Shown here: piece after piece, positions 11,101 through 24,299 of the stretch
Layout of the letters: each line of letters opens with the position of its first letter
How positions within the stretch are numbered: position 1 is the first letter of the stretch
Source of the DNA: Anas platyrhynchos
Lineage: Eukaryota > Chordata > Aves > Anseriformes > Anatidae
Assembly (NCBI RefSeq): GCF_047663525.1
Contig: NC_092613.1
Span: forward strand, 5,109,501 to 5,173,500
Length of the DNA stretch: 64,000 bases
Direction: 5' to 3'
Notes under the pieces: generated by a model
What the model was told of the DNA's origin: nothing
The model's input: only the letters and a program-made list of their open reading frames with translations
The model's database searches: none
Program-made: the position numbers and the translations under genes

Positions 11101-14100
11101 AACTTGATTTGCGGAAATAGGTGAGGAGGAGAGAGCCAAAAAACCCTTTGCTTGGGTTGTCTGCTGGGAGAACACTAGCTTGTGCTATGTGAATTTAGTT
11201 GTTTTTGTTTTGTTTTGTTTTGTTTTTTTGTTGGTAAATGATCAGGGAAGAAAAACACAGGCAAAGCTGCTCTGTTCCTTTGGGATCGCTGTGTGCAGGA
11301 ATGCATCTAAGTCATGGGGAATAATCCCTCAAGCCAGACAGATTATTAGATTTGCAGTGGAAGTAAACAAGTCGGTTCTTTCCCTAAATCTTATCAGTTG
11401 TGCCTTGATGCCCAAACAGACTTCTGCGAGGCAGTGCTTTTCCTCTGGATGGTGCAGCTGAATCAGAGCAGGGTGGCTGAGCTGAAAGCTTCCTTTTTCA
11501 TGCCCTCGTTTTGCTGTGCGCTTCGTTCTACTTTGAGCCTTGGACTCACAGTTTTAGCCAGGGCTTTTAGGGAAAGAAGAAAATTCAGCTGCTCTGGCAG
11601 AGCTGGAAAATGCGTGAAGAAATGCAAGCTGGCTATGTGAGCTGCAACAGAAAATGAAGTTGGAGTTTATTGTTGTGTTTCTGAAGGTGCTGTAGCAATG
11701 ATTCAGGTTGTATTAATTAGTAGTTGTTACGAGCAGCAAGAAGTGTGGTTACATACCTATGGAGTTATTTTTAAGTACATCCTGCTTAAAATATCCTCCT
11801 GGAGAGTATTTTTGACATGTTGGCTGTGATATAGAAACTTCTATATCACTTCTGTTCTGCCTGAGATGCTCTTCCCTCCACGCAGCATTGGGTTCGCTTC
11901 TCAGCACCTCAGTTAACTAAACACTGATTAAACTGCCCAAAGCTGAGTGAAACAGGACAGGCTCCTGTTGGGATGTGGCACATAATTCCTCACTTCCAAA
12001 CGAGTTAACAAGAACTTAGCTGCTGTCTTAACCTTAAAAAATGGCACACCGCAGTGGTCCCGGGGTGCTTCAGTGGGACTCAGCTCGTCGTGTTGGAGCT
12101 CGAGACCTGCTTCCTTCTGGGTTTTAACTTTTGGGTTGGGGATGTGGGAGGCAGCGGTCATCCTGGCCTCGCAAGTCCACTTCATGCTTGAAGTGGAAGA
12201 GCTGTGACTTTGCGTACCTGGTGCTCAGATTTCTAGGTAGAAAGCTCTGGTATTTAGAGAAAAGAGGACCTTTTAGTTAAAGAAGCTGTGACTGAGGTTA
12301 CTTCACAGCAATTCCATGCGTACAGCTATGTCAGAGGTGTTGAAGCATGTTCGCAGTGCGTGACCTTGTGAGAACCAGCTGGGGAATTTCAGGAATCTGC
12401 TGTGATTCACAGGTAGTCCCCATACAGACCCCGTCCCCAGCAGCTGCACCGGTGTCAGAACTTCTGCAGGACATCACCAGAAAAATAAAGGCGGGGGAAG
12501 AAGAGCTGCTAACGTTCCCTGGAAAAGCCAGGAGAGGCCTCTATGGCAACAGAAGGACCAGTTGCTCTGCACTCTGTTCTCTGTTGGTTTTCTCCCTGTC
12601 TCCTAGAGACAGCGCTGGCTTCCTCCTTTGTTTACAGGCGCTGGCGTTGAGTCACCGGCCCGGGGAGCATTGCAGGCTGCACAGCCCCTGCTGCAGCTCG
12701 GTCCCGTGGCATTAATGACTTCCTGCTATCCGGGGGAGCAGCTCGTACTTGTGGTCAAGGCATTTAAGTAGCTCTAGGGAGAAATGATTGAAGAAGGCTT
12801 AATTATAGCCCCTCGTTGGGAGCTGGGGACTTCGGTTTGTCTTCAGTTCAAAGCCTTCAACACTCGCTTTCGTTATTTTAGTGAAGTGATGCATGAAATG
12901 CCAACGCTGTTCTCACATACCCCAGGGTGATTACCATCTCCTTGCTTGTAAGAGAGAGGAGCGGTCTTAAAAGTGCCCTTTTTGAGTAGGATCGCTAAGA
13001 ATTAGTGTCAGCAGGAAAGCAAAACGCTGGGTAGTAAGAGAATAAATGAATAAAATCGTCGGCTTTGGCTGGATTTGCAGAATGTCACAGCTCAGCTTGT
13101 CACAACCATGTGTTCCTCCTCCCAGTCCTTTGGCTGGGATCTCTTTGGAAGAGGTTGGTGGTGGCAGTGGTGGGTGGTGTAGTGCTGTCTGCTACGCTGA
13201 AAACTGACAGCACGAACATCTCAACAAGCTGCAGATCAGGTAAACATCAATGGGAGGTTAAGAGTATTTATTCGGAGAGGTTGTTGCAAAATGGGGCAGG
13301 CATAAACCAAAGAACAACAGCAATTCTCTGACAGCACCTCCCTGGGAAACCTTTTTTGAGTTTTGTTCTGAACTAGGCCAAACTTTAAGGGTGCTTGGTG
13401 CAAAATAAGAGTTTTGGAGTCAGTGGGCACTGATTAACTCCTGGCTGCATCTCTGCCCCTGGGCTGTCATCAGCCTTACAGGGAGGCTATGTGCTAAGGC
13501 ATGCTCCTGTGTGTGAGATCCCATAACTGTCCTAAAGGGTGCGAGCGTATTTTGCGCTTTGAGAATGAATTGCCGTGCATTCTTGCCTCTGTTAATGTTA
13601 AAAAGGATCTGTACCAAACTGTTTTTTTACCTTCTTGCTTGTTAGGAAGTGGACGTTGTGGTAGCACCGTGTCGCGGATTGCAGTCTGCTGAAGCCACCC
13701 TGGGAGAGTACATGAACCAGGTCTTGCTCGTGGTCATCTTTGCCATCAGTGAGGCTGAGCTTTCATCTTCCGACGAGAACGAACTGCGCGAGATCAAGGA
13801 GAAGTTCTCGTTGCCCATTTTCTTCTTCAAGGTGCCGGAGTCAGGGGTGGAGCTGATCTCTCCCAGAAAAACTGACAGCGAAAAGTCCTCCCTCTACTGC
13901 CAGCTGATGGACCTGGAGTACCTGAGCACCAACCACTGCAGCTGCGGGGCGCCCAGTCCTGACGCCGATGCCCAAAGCATGTTGGTGGAGCAGTTCGAGA
14001 AGCTCCGTCTGCTCAGCACTTTTTCCAGGCAGGTGCTTCAGAAGCATCTCGTGGAGGCAGCCACCAGCTTGAACGAGGTGCACTGCCGCTGCCTCAACAT

Positions 14101-17100
14101 CTTCATCAATCAGGCCTTCGACATGCAGCGGGACCTGCAAATCACCCCCAAGAGGCTGGAGTACACCCGCAAGAAGGAGAACGAGCTCTATGAGTCTCTG
14201 ATGAACATTGCCAACCGCAAACAAGAGGAGATGAAGGACATGATCATAGAGACTCTCAGTAATATGAAAGAGGAGCTCTTGGAAGATGCTGCTAATATGG
14301 AATTTAAAGGTAACTCCTGGCAGGAGGGTGACTGGAACAAATTGGTTTGGGGCTTTAAAGGAGAGCCATGGGTGATGGTTGCAGTCTGCTAAGGGATGGT
14401 TGAGTGGTTGTCCAGACAGGTGGCTCTGCAAGCCAGCTCAGAACTGATACACAAAGGGATTAGTTCTGCAGTACCTACTGGCTAGAAAGCACTGGCCTTA
14501 AATTTGAGGTCTCAAAATATGAGGTATTGGTTTCTTATAAATCAGATGGATTTTCCCCCTTCTAGCTCGCTGCACGGTTTTGAGTAGGGTATTTTGCTTC
14601 GCTGTTTTAATTCCCTGTTCTGCAGAAGAAGAAAGTAAGTCTTAACTTTACTTCAGCAAGTGTGCTGGGACTTGGGAATAAACCTGTCCTAAGGAAAAGA
14701 AGTTTAGCTCTAGCAGAGAAGACTTGGCTTGTGCTTTTTGCTCGATTTTCTTTGGGAGAGATTTGCATTAGACTTCTGAGTATAGAACCTGCTAAGATGA
14801 AACCCTTTTGGGTAGGTAAAAGTTTTTGTTTTTTTTTTAAAAAGAAAGTGTGCTCCTGAAGCATGTACATGCCATTTGATGTGTGGTTCTGGGAAATGTG
14901 GGGGTTCTCACTGCATCGTATAGTACTGGTATTTCTAGGAACACAAAAGCTGGAAGGATTTGTGAGGGTGTTAGGTGTGAAGGGTGACGTGCCATCTAAT
15001 TCCTGGCTGCAGGAATGCGTGGCTTGTCACAAACACCAAAGTGACGGTTTGAAGGTTGGTACTCCACAGCTCTCCTGCTTGCTAAGCGCAGGTTTGCTCT
15101 AACAATTGTTTCTCTTCAAAGGAAACGTGCTTCTCTGGGCTGTAGGGAAAGACTTTTCTACTTAAAATCAAAATAGAACTGTAGCCTATTGACTTAGAAT
15201 ATAAATTATTCTCTGTGGTGTGAGAGGTCAAAATTGTAGATAATTTTGTCTTGCCCTATTTTCCCTGAATTTCAAACCGCAATGCTATGTCCTGGGAGGG
15301 AGAGGCGAGAGAAATGGTGAATTATGATTAATCCTGCAGGTTAGCATCTCGATCTTTTTGCTTCTGCAGGTGGGGAATTGATGAGATCTTCCCTGTTTCT
15401 TGACATGTTTTTTTTGTAGTGCCCTTGGAAAATGTGTTCCTCATAAAGAGCTGCTTTCAATCCTAACACCGATTTGTGTGCTAGGAGAAACAAACAAACA
15501 AAAAAAACCTAGCACGTGTTAAGGGTCCAGTCAGTGTGTGTCAATTCTACCTGTTTAGGGCTGCTATTACTCCATTATCACAGGGGTAATAATCATTCCT
15601 GGTATTTTGTCTGTCTCCCTAGAAGAGACACTCACCTACACAGAGCTGGGGCACTGCTGTGCCCGAGTTCAGGTTTCTGTATTTACAGAACGTTTAGGGA
15701 CAGCACAGGCCAAAACACCTGCGTACATACTTGTTTATACACACCAATGAAACAAGAAAAATCACTTCCTGAGAGCCAACAAGATGCTACGCTCCATTTG
15801 GAGTAGTATCCTAAAAGGAGGAAGGTGTTATTTTGAGGAGCTAATGCCATCTGCCGATTGCTGCGTTTGTTTGAAGTCGGCTAGAACTGTTGTTGGTCAA
15901 AATCCAAAGATCTGCAGCTCCTCGTAGTAATCTGGTTCTGTTCAGACTGGTTGCAAGGCACGATCAGTGATTTGCTCTGTTTGTTTAAAAATCCCAAGTG
16001 ATAATCAACCTTCTCAAGGTTCCAAGAAAAAAAGAAATCGGGTAACCAGCTCGGCTGGTGTCTCTCTCTTCATAACATCTGACATCCAGCAGTGCTTATG
16101 GATTGTGGCGTAGCTTGGAAAGAATTTCCTGACCTGTTATTTTTTAGATAGAAAACCGGCATTGTGCTTCTCTAACTGCCCTCTAATTTCCGAGGTGAGG
16201 GTAGCCGTGTCCTCACTGTACCACTGTGAGGGTGGAGTGGCTGCAGAAGGCTCGGATGGAGCCCGTTGGGCGTTGCAGCATCCTGCACATTGAAACCCCA
16301 AGGAACGGCAGCAAACATCACAATACTTTCTTTTCATCGTGGTCAGATGTGATTTTTAGCTTCCTTGAAAATGGAGTAACCATAAGTGCATTCTTGAAGT
16401 TACTCTGATGCTTTTGTGTGTTCTGGCACAGCAGAGCGAACTGAAGGAAGATCTGTAGGGTTGGTTTGGGGGCCACGTGTAAAACTGGCGCTGTGGCAGT
16501 AGACAGGCAGACTGACAAACTTCAATCCTCTGCAAACAGCTGCTCTGTGGGTTCTTCTGTTGCTCATAGGCTTCTTTGTATGAGCTAAATGTTGCTTGCT
16601 TCAGGTTATATCTGAGTTTAAAGCAAACAATGAGCCTCTGAAGGACCAAAATAGCAAAAAAGCCTTTGGAGCAGCTCTCTGGAGTGGCGCTGTGCTGCTC
16701 TTCTGCAAAGCGTTCACAGCAGCTTTCAGTAGCCAGTGTTGTAATGGCAATGTGCTGAGTACAAAAGATTCCTCTTTTCTTTTCTTCTGTGCAGATATCA
16801 TAATTCCTGAGAATGGGGAACCTGTTAGTTCCAAGGACATAAAGTGTTGTATTAAGCAAATTCAGGAACTGATTATTTCTCGATTAAACCAAGCAGTTGC
16901 CAACAAGTTGATTAGTTCAGTGGACTATCTCCGAGAGAGCTTTGTAGGGACTCTGGAGAGATGTCTGAAGAGCCTGGAGGAGTCTTGGGAGGTTTCAGTG
17001 CATCCTGCAAGGAATTTGGAGAAGTCGAAGGATGTTTCTGTACACATCACAAGCAATTATCTCAAACAGGTACGGTGGCTCAGATGGCTATCTGGAATGC

Positions 17101-20100
17101 CAGAGTAGTCTTTTTTTTTTAATCCTGATGTAGCAAGGGTGGGTGGAAATGCAGATGCTGAGTGACATTAGAGAAGCACAGCTTTATGGTGTGTGTGGGG
17201 GGGACTGGTGTCATTAAGGGAGGTGCTAAAACTTGGGAATGGTTTTATTCTTAAATTTTCACTTGCAGGCCTAGCACTTACCCTTCCTAAATCGGTGTAA
17301 AGTGAACAAATCACAGCCTAGAAACACCTATGAGCTTAATAAACATAAATGAATTGAACTAAGTGAATCGTGGAGTGCTCCGTACAGCATCTTTTCTCAT
17401 TTTTTGGAGGGTGTAGCAAGTATTATAGTGCGTGTAGCTCACAAAATTCCCATACTTTCATCTTTCCCCTGCTTTCCAGATTCTGAATGCTGCCTATCAC
17501 GTTGAAGTCACATTCCACTCTGGCTCAACAGTAACCAGGATGCTGTGGGAACAGATCAAACAGGTATGCACATGTGATTACTTCTAGTAGGTGTCAGCTT
17601 AGTGAATTTCTTGGTGCAAAAAATATTTGAATGCTCATGTGTTCCCTCTAAACCTAGGCTTTGGGCACATGCGTTGCAAAGCTGTTGCTTTCTTGCTTTG
17701 CACTAAGGCTGTGTGCATAGTTTTATTCCTGGGAATGATAATGTTTAATTTAAAGCAAATACCCCTTTAATGTTTCTTCCTTCTGTTCTGAAACAGCAAA
17801 GGAATGAAGAAGAGTATTTTGAGACTTTTTGCTGTTTATATTTCAGATAATTGCTTGGGTTTGAGGGTTTCTTGCATTTTTCATTTGTTTTGTAATGCTT
17901 CTCGATTCAGTTCAATTCACTCTTCTCCCTCCAGATCGGACCAGACTTCTCAGGTCTTTACTTTAAATTTGTCTGTTTAAACACCCATCTTTCTGAAGTT
18001 CTTGCTCTAAGAGCTGTTGATGACCTACACGGCCGTCCCCCTCCTGAGTTTTCTGTATGGATGGCTGAGAGGAATGTGGGTTTTCTCCCAAATAGGTGCA
18101 GCGTGGACTGAGTAGTAACAAACCTTCAGATTCCTTCATTGGCACAGGGAAGGATCCAGACTGGGTGTGAAGCAGCTGGATTTTTGTGGCTTCTAATATA
18201 GGGCGGAGAAGGGCACCTTAATCACCCAGCAATTTAAGGGAAGTGATACATACCAGCACCTAGGACTTCCACACCGCTGTGTCCGTCCACAGAGCTGCGT
18301 CACTGCAGCTTCCTCCATTTGAGGAACATCTTTCTTCCCGAGGCTCTGGCTTACTGCGTGTGCTTACAAGCTGAAAGCAGCCTGTTCTGCTGTGAGCTTT
18401 GAAGCAGTTCAGAACTGTCTTCCTTAAGATCCCTTTGTTCAGGGGCATTTATTCCATTATGGCTCCAGATGTTTCTGTAGCCTGATCAAGTCCCCCCTTG
18501 CTGGGACTGATCCAGCCCTTGCCCTGTACCACAACTGAGGCTGTCCAGGTGGTGGCTGTGTTACTCCATGCCCTCTTGGTCAGATTTGAAAGGGTGACTG
18601 GCTTGTAAGAATGGTCAGAGGAGATATTTAGAAAGATCAGATCTCCTATTGTATGTATGCGCGCAACGATACTCTGATCAACATCTCTAAATCAGTCACT
18701 GCAAGGTAACTATTTAACCTAATTCTGTGCAAATGCTGGTATTGTTACAGGGTGTCTAAGGAATTTGGGTAAACTGACTGGCCTTTTGCTTTCCTGAAGT
18801 ACTGCCTTAATTCTGTGTTTTTTTGTTTTTTTTTTTTTTAACTAGATAATCCAGCGGATTACGTGGGTCAGCCCCCCTGCCATCACCAGCGACTGGAAGA
18901 GGAAAGTTGCCCAGGATGCTATCGAGAGCCTCAGCGCATCCAAGTTAGCCAAGAGCATTTGCAGCCAGTTTCGAACCAGGCTAAACAGTTCCCACGAGGC
19001 TTTTGCAGCTTCCCTGCGACAGGTGAGTGAGGGGCTGTTAAGATGGAAATCCTGTTTTGTACATTGATGCTCTTAGAGGATTTTTAATAGCTGAAGGAGA
19101 AGTTTGTGCAGTTAACACTGCTGTTCTCTCGGTAGCAGTGCTAGAGCTGATGCAAGTGCCCTAATACAAGATCCTATTTTTAAACGAGGGATGTTTTAAG
19201 TAGGATACTCTACTCAGTTGTGCAGGACCCTCAGCCTTCTTATACCACTAGGGTTTTGGACCAGGCAGGATGACAGCTGTGTGTGATACCTCTTACAGCT
19301 AGAAGATGGCCATTCTGGCAGGCTGGAGAAAACAGAAGACCTGTGGCTGAAGGTGCGGAAGGATCACGCTCCTCGGCTAGCACGACTCTCGCTGGAGAGC
19401 AGATCCCTCCAGGATGTGCTGTTACACGGTGAGCGCTGTGCTTGATGTTCTCAGTGTTCCCTTCTACGCCCTCCTAGTTCTGAAGCAGTCAGTGGGTGTA
19501 AACGGGTGGGAGGGATGTTTTGCTTTGCACTAAACCACTTCAGCGAGCCTCCATCTGACACATACCGAGTACCTTGAGCTGTGCAGCTGCTAGCCTGTGA
19601 AAAGCTCCAGGCTGCCAGCCTGCCTGTGTACCTCTTGTAGAACACGAAGGAATAAACACATTTTAATTTCTGATTACGTGGCTGTTGTGCCTTCCAGGCA
19701 AACCAAAGCTGGGCCGTGAGCTGGGCCGAGGACAGTACGGCGTGGTCTATCTGTGTGACAGCTGGGGAGGGCATTTCCCTTGTGCACTGAAATCTGTTGT
19801 TCCTCCAGATGAGAAGCACTGGAATGACCTTGCACTTGAGTTTCACTATATGAGGTGCGTGTTGTAAGTGCTTTTCTCATTCCGTACGGATGTCCTTAAA
19901 TTCACTGCTGCAAACAAACATTATTTGCGTAGGCAGAGCCTTGCTTGCTGTATTTCTACTTCGCACTCAGTGAATTGACCTCGTGAAATGCCAAGCTGCA
20001 GTTTCTAGCAGAGGCAAGACAGTTTGCTGGTGTCATTGCAAAATGCAACAGGCACACAACGGTGGGCAGGCAAGCTCTTTCCTGTCCTAATCTGATTCTC

Positions 20101-23100
20101 TGGTATCTATACTGTTCCAATGCTTGCTGGTTTTCAGATTAAATTAGAATTAGTGGAGTTTGATAGCAAACAGTTCTTTCTCCCTGGATTTCTGGTGTTC
20201 TTTTTCCAATCTTTGTCTTCTCTAAGGTCACAAAATAAAATGATGGGTCTGCACTACAGAAACTGACTTAGTCTTCAGTTAAATTGCTGCAGGCGGGAGC
20301 TGCAGTAGAGGCAGCTGAAATAATAGTGTTTCTTTGGTACTGCAAGCTTTAATAGGCTTTCCTGAATCTGATTAGATCAGATGGTACTATACTGTTACGG
20401 TCATCAGAGCTGTGGGTGCTGTGATTACACACGTGATATGGGGATAGCATTGGTCTAGGTGGATCTTCCTCTTGTTGTACTGAAGTTGCAGCTACTGGGT
20501 GCTTTTCCTTTAGAAGATGAGGCTTGGGGCTGGAGAGAAGGAGATAAAAACACCACCTTTCTGTGCTGAACTTGTTATAGGTCTCTACAGTCACACGAGC
20601 GGCTCGTACATCTCCATGGTTCTGTGATAGATTATGGCTATGGAGGAGGTTCCAGCATCGCCGTCCTATTGATAATGGAACGGCTGCACAGAGACCTCTA
20701 TACAGGACTGAAGGTAACAGCAGTCTGTGTGTGTGTGCATTTTAATATATGCATTTAAAAAAAAAAAAAGCCTAAATATCTGTTCATCTGTGAAACTGGC
20801 TGTGTTGAAGTGAAGCAAGAGGTGTGGTTCTGTCTGCCACGTCCCTCTTCTGAAGGGGAAAATTCTGTATGCTAAATGCAGGGTCATGGATTTTTTATTA
20901 TACAGATATTTATATTTTTTTTTCCTGGGGTGTTCTGGGGTTGTACACAGCATCAGAACTAGACTTCATTGGTGCAGTGGTATATATTCCTTGGTCTCAG
21001 TCTGTGTGCTGGAACATCTTGTATTGCTGCAATGTCAGAAGTCATGTGGCTTTGCTCTTGGCCTTCCTGTCTGCCTGTTCCTTGGGCTTTCACTAAGCTC
21101 TTCTGTCTGTTTCCTGAAGGTTTCTAAACTCCTCAAGTGTGCTGTGGCTACAGCAGCATGCCTATTGTTGTTAAAAGGTAATAAGCAAGACCACCACCTC
21201 TCAACCTGGTAAAACCAGTGCATTGTGAAAATAGGAGTAGCTCCCCTTGCTTCTGTTGCCTGGTGATTTTTTTGGGGAGGATGGTCTTGCAAGAGTTAAG
21301 AGTTGGATTTTGATGTTTTCTTGATAAGTGGAAGTCACTTTTGCTTACTCTTATTTATAGAAATTGTCTGTGTTTATTTTTCCAGGCTGGGCTAGAATTA
21401 GAAACACGATTACAGATCGCCTTGGATGTGGTTGAAGGAATCCGTTATCTTCACAGTCAGGGACTTGTGCACCGGGATATCAAACTTAAAAATGTCTTGG
21501 TAAGGAAAACTTTTGATCTGACTAATCCAGAAGTTTTATGAGGCCCTTTAAGTGGGAGGGAGGAGCGTGCTATAAATGAAGTAATAGCATTATTCATATA
21601 TCACGAACTGAAAGATTTTATCGTTAGCAACAACTGGTCTAGCTCAATTTCAGTCAGAGCCTAGGGGAAAAGGAACAGTAGAGTCTCTTCTTGAAGGTAG
21701 AGAGCTTGAGCTACAAGTAAGGCTTCTGGTTCCCAGCCTTATTAAGCCCAGACCACACCCTCTGTAGAAGACGAGTGAAGACATGTTTTGTTGCTGAGCT
21801 TAGCTAGGAAAGTGTCAACGAGCAGCCGAGCAGTCGGAGAAGCTTACTTGAGAACAAATGCTCAACCCTTCAGACAGACATAGCTTAAAACTGTAATGTT
21901 AAAAAGCAGTAATACTGCTGGGAAGTGTGATTCTCAGTTGCCTTTGTATGAATTCTTCTACAGCTTGACAAAAAGAATCGAGCCAAAATCACTGACCTGG
22001 GGTTCTGCAAACCAGAAGCTATGATGTCTGGCAGTATTGTAGGCACACCTATTCACATGGCTCCTGAACTTTTTACAGGTATGCGTGTGGATTGAATCCA
22101 CTACTGTCTTACTTTGACTTGTATTTTGCAGGCCGTTACTTTAAACGAAGACATTAACTTGCTTATGAAGGGAAAAATTATTTAAAAATGGGTCAGAAGA
22201 CTGCTTACAATGCATAATATGTATTGTTTTTCTGTTTTTTAAGTCTTAAATCTTTGCTTACTTGAAAGAGGAGAGACCTGTTGGATTCAGAAGCTTTGCT
22301 GAGGTGATCAAAACTCTTACAGTTGGAAAGTTAGTAGTTATTAGGTGGAAATATTTGGCTTTCACAGGTTAATACCTCAGAAAGGATCCTCTGTTTTTTG
22401 TATAGCTGCTGACTAAAGGGTTTCTGAGCTGTTGTGAACACTTGGCATATGTTCACATTCACTGTGTTGTGCTTCTGGCAGGCACTTTCTCTAAAATTGA
22501 AAATTTCCTATGCAAGCATCCTGCAGTAGCACTTAAAGGTCCACATCAGGTTCAACAGAGTCCTTCTGGCCTGAGATGGTTTCCCTGCTTTGACAAAATT
22601 GCAACCAAACTGAAGCAATCCTATTTGTGTTAACCTAGAAAATATTATTCAAGTGGTTCTCAGCACTAACAATGAAATACTTGTGACTAGCAGCCTAGAT
22701 CTTGATCTTACAAAGACGTGAGTATGGGCTTAGCCCTTACGCACTTACTGTGCTCAATCTTTTCTTATTCAGTGGGTGACCTTGCTATAAACCAGTACCT
22801 GCCAAACTTCTGGATTGAGAGGCTGCTGTTAGGTCTACGAGCCTCAGTTGGGGAGCTGCTGGTACACGTTAAGTGTACAAATTCTCTGAGAAGGGAAGGT
22901 CTTCATTTCATCCCTCCGCTTTTAGCAGTAACTCCTGTTATGCTGCTAGGCTTCATACAAGTCCTTCCTTCTGGCAATGAAGTTGTGGTTTTAATATGAG
23001 GATGTGGAACGCTGAAGTAGTTTTGCTTGGTTTCTAGTGATGAAGATATTTTTTTTGCCCTGCTGATCAGATATATTTATTTGTCCCAGGAAAATACGAT

Positions 23101-24299
23101 AACTCAGTGGATGTTTATGCATTTGGCATTCTGTTTTGGTACATTTGTTCGGGACATGTGAAGTTACCAGAAGCTTTTGAGAGATGTGCAAGCAAAGATC
23201 ACCTCTGGAACAACGTCAGAAGAGGTATAAATGGCTTATGTTGAACTCTGTTGGGTGACACAGTGCTTGTGTAAAACTTGAGGGGAGGTGAGGAAATAAA
23301 TTTTTATCCTCTTGTTAACTGAAAGGTAAAAATACAAGTTGTATTCTTTCATTGACTATCTAAAAATTGAAATTTATTTATATCTTGGAAACATTCTACT
23401 GAAAACCTAGCTGAAATCAGCAGGGATATAAGGAGCAGGCTTTCTTTTAACTACCTCCTCGCCATAGTGTCACAGGAGCCGTGCTAACACCACCTAAACT
23501 AACCCCCGCGCAGCAGTTCAATGCTTATGATGTAAACTGGATCCCAGAATCAGCCAGCCATGGCCTGATTCCCTCAAGAATGCTTTAATCCCTCGCAGCT
23601 CCTGGAGGCCATGGAGATCTGTACATTCAAGTGCTAAAAGTGCAGCTTCCAGGAAGCTGTCAGTGGTGGGCTGCATGTTGAATAAAAGGCTGATGGTTGT
23701 TCCCCAAAATATAAACTTAGTTTCGCATCAGGCCGCTGTAGGGTTAGCTGGGTACTGTGTTCTGAGGTAGCTCAATCCTTCATGCTGCAAGGTGATGTCA
23801 GAACGCTTTCACTGCTTTGTGTCCTTAGTTGCTGTCCGTATAATCTCTCCCCTTCTCATGTGAGAAAGATTAACGCAGATGAGTGAATCTTGTGTTTGGT
23901 CAGAAGGCCACGTACACTGCACTCACTGCTTGTTCCCATGATGAACTTGCTCCCAAAAGTACTATTTTATTTATTTTTTTTAGCTGGGGAGAGTACTCAT
24001 TTTGTTTCCAAATAGTGAAGAGGAGCTTTTCAACCTGCACCAAAGAAATGAACATCATCAGACAGTTTTCTGTGCTGGTTGATGGTAACTGGGTGCCTCT
24101 CCCTTTTGCAGGAGTTCGCCCAGAGCGCCTTCCCGTGTTCGATGAGGAGTGCTGGCAGCTGATGGAAGCCTGTTGGGATGGAGATTCCTCCCAGCGCCCT
24201 CTCTTGGGGATTGTTCAACCTATGCTGCAGGGGATCATGGACAGGCTCTGCAAGTCAAGCTCTGAGCACCCAAATAAAGGGTTGGATGACTCTACTTGA
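1901..24299 (+). CDS. DSTYK: DSTYK, dual serine/threonine and tyrosine protein kinase (13 coding exons, span includes introns)
   Basis: Coding exons: 1901-2159, 8326-8711, 13646-14309, 16795-17069, 17480-17563, 18846-19022, 19299-19428, 19698-19854, 20581-20713, 21386-21499, 21964-22078, 23090-23224, 24112-24299. They total 2817 nt, giving 938 aa (human 929). All introns are GT-AG and all junctions keep phase. The start was chosen at MEGDG, which matches the human N-terminus; an in-frame ATG at 1841 is ignored. The N-terminal half (about 1-640) is the family's large regulatory region of helical character. The C-terminal kinase domain begins near 662. DSTYK (RIPK5, 'dusty') is a cytoplasmic and membrane-associated kinase linked to FGF/ERK signalling and cell-death control, and to urinary tract and neuronal phenotypes in humans. 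Two oddities are a 14-residue tandem repeat in exon 4 and an alanine-rich end to exon 1. Identity is very secure. Confidence 0.97.
2160..2935 (+). repeat. G-rich minisatellite, G-quadruplex-prone
   Basis: Nearly 800 bases with strong G over C skew on the coding strand, starting at the exon 1 splice donor. It is built from shuffled units such as CTCTGAGGGGTG, GTGGTTGGGGCTGGGGGT and GTGAGGGG. Dozens of runs of four or more G sit within a few bases of each other. Such a transcribed G-rich strand just past a CpG island is a classic setting for G-quadruplex and R-loop formation. The repeat structure is visible; structure formation is inference. Confidence 0.8.
2160..8325 (+). other. DSTYK intron 1
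   Basis: This 6.2 kb intron separates the CpG-rich first exon from exon 2. Its first 800 bases are a G-rich minisatellite (listed separately). The rest is unique-looking sequence of moderate GC. Long open frames occur (for example minus strand 4124-4740 and 5681-6097) but overlap one another in several frames and match nothing I know. I see no second gene. Confidence 0.7.
8712..13645 (+). other. DSTYK intron 2
   Basis: A 4.9 kb intron between coding exons 2 and 3. I find no convincing exon, RNA gene or recognisable transposon in it. Short T/G and TTTTG runs occur near 11200-11230. The stretch 9340-10450 has even base composition and could include conserved non-coding sequence, but I cannot support a specific call. 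Confidence 0.6.
16974..17057 (+). repeat. DSTYK: 42-bp in-frame tandem duplication inside DSTYK exon 4
   Basis: Two adjacent 14-codon units encode [14 protein letters not shown] and [14 protein letters not shown]. They share 8 of 14 residues: L, E, S, V, S, V, H and the closing N. As I remember it, human DSTYK has only one such segment ([14 protein letters not shown]). Length arithmetic agrees: the bird N-terminus is about 3 residues shorter than human, yet the kinase domain starts about 11 residues later. The second unit, closer to human, is probably ancestral and the first the diverged copy. Confidence 0.65.
19698..24299 (+). other. DSTYK: DSTYK kinase-domain exons (coding exons 8-13)
   Basis: The glycine-rich loop GRGQYGVV lies at about residues 668-675 and the ATP-binding lysine is K690 in CALK. 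The catalytic loop HRDIKLKN is at 784-791 with catalytic D786. A DLG replaces the usual DFG at 804-806, as in human DSTYK. APE is at 826-828. All residues needed for catalysis are present, so the kinase looks intact. The C-terminus ends in GLDDST, as in the human protein. Exon 8 leaves through a somewhat weak donor (AG|GTGCGT), but phase continuity with exon 9 is exact. Confidence 0.95.

Noticed and set aside
23883-24299. 138-codon frame extending upstream of DSTYK exon 13
   Set aside because: The part before 24112 is intronic. The acceptor TTTTGCAG at 24111 and exact phase with exon 12 fix the exon start.
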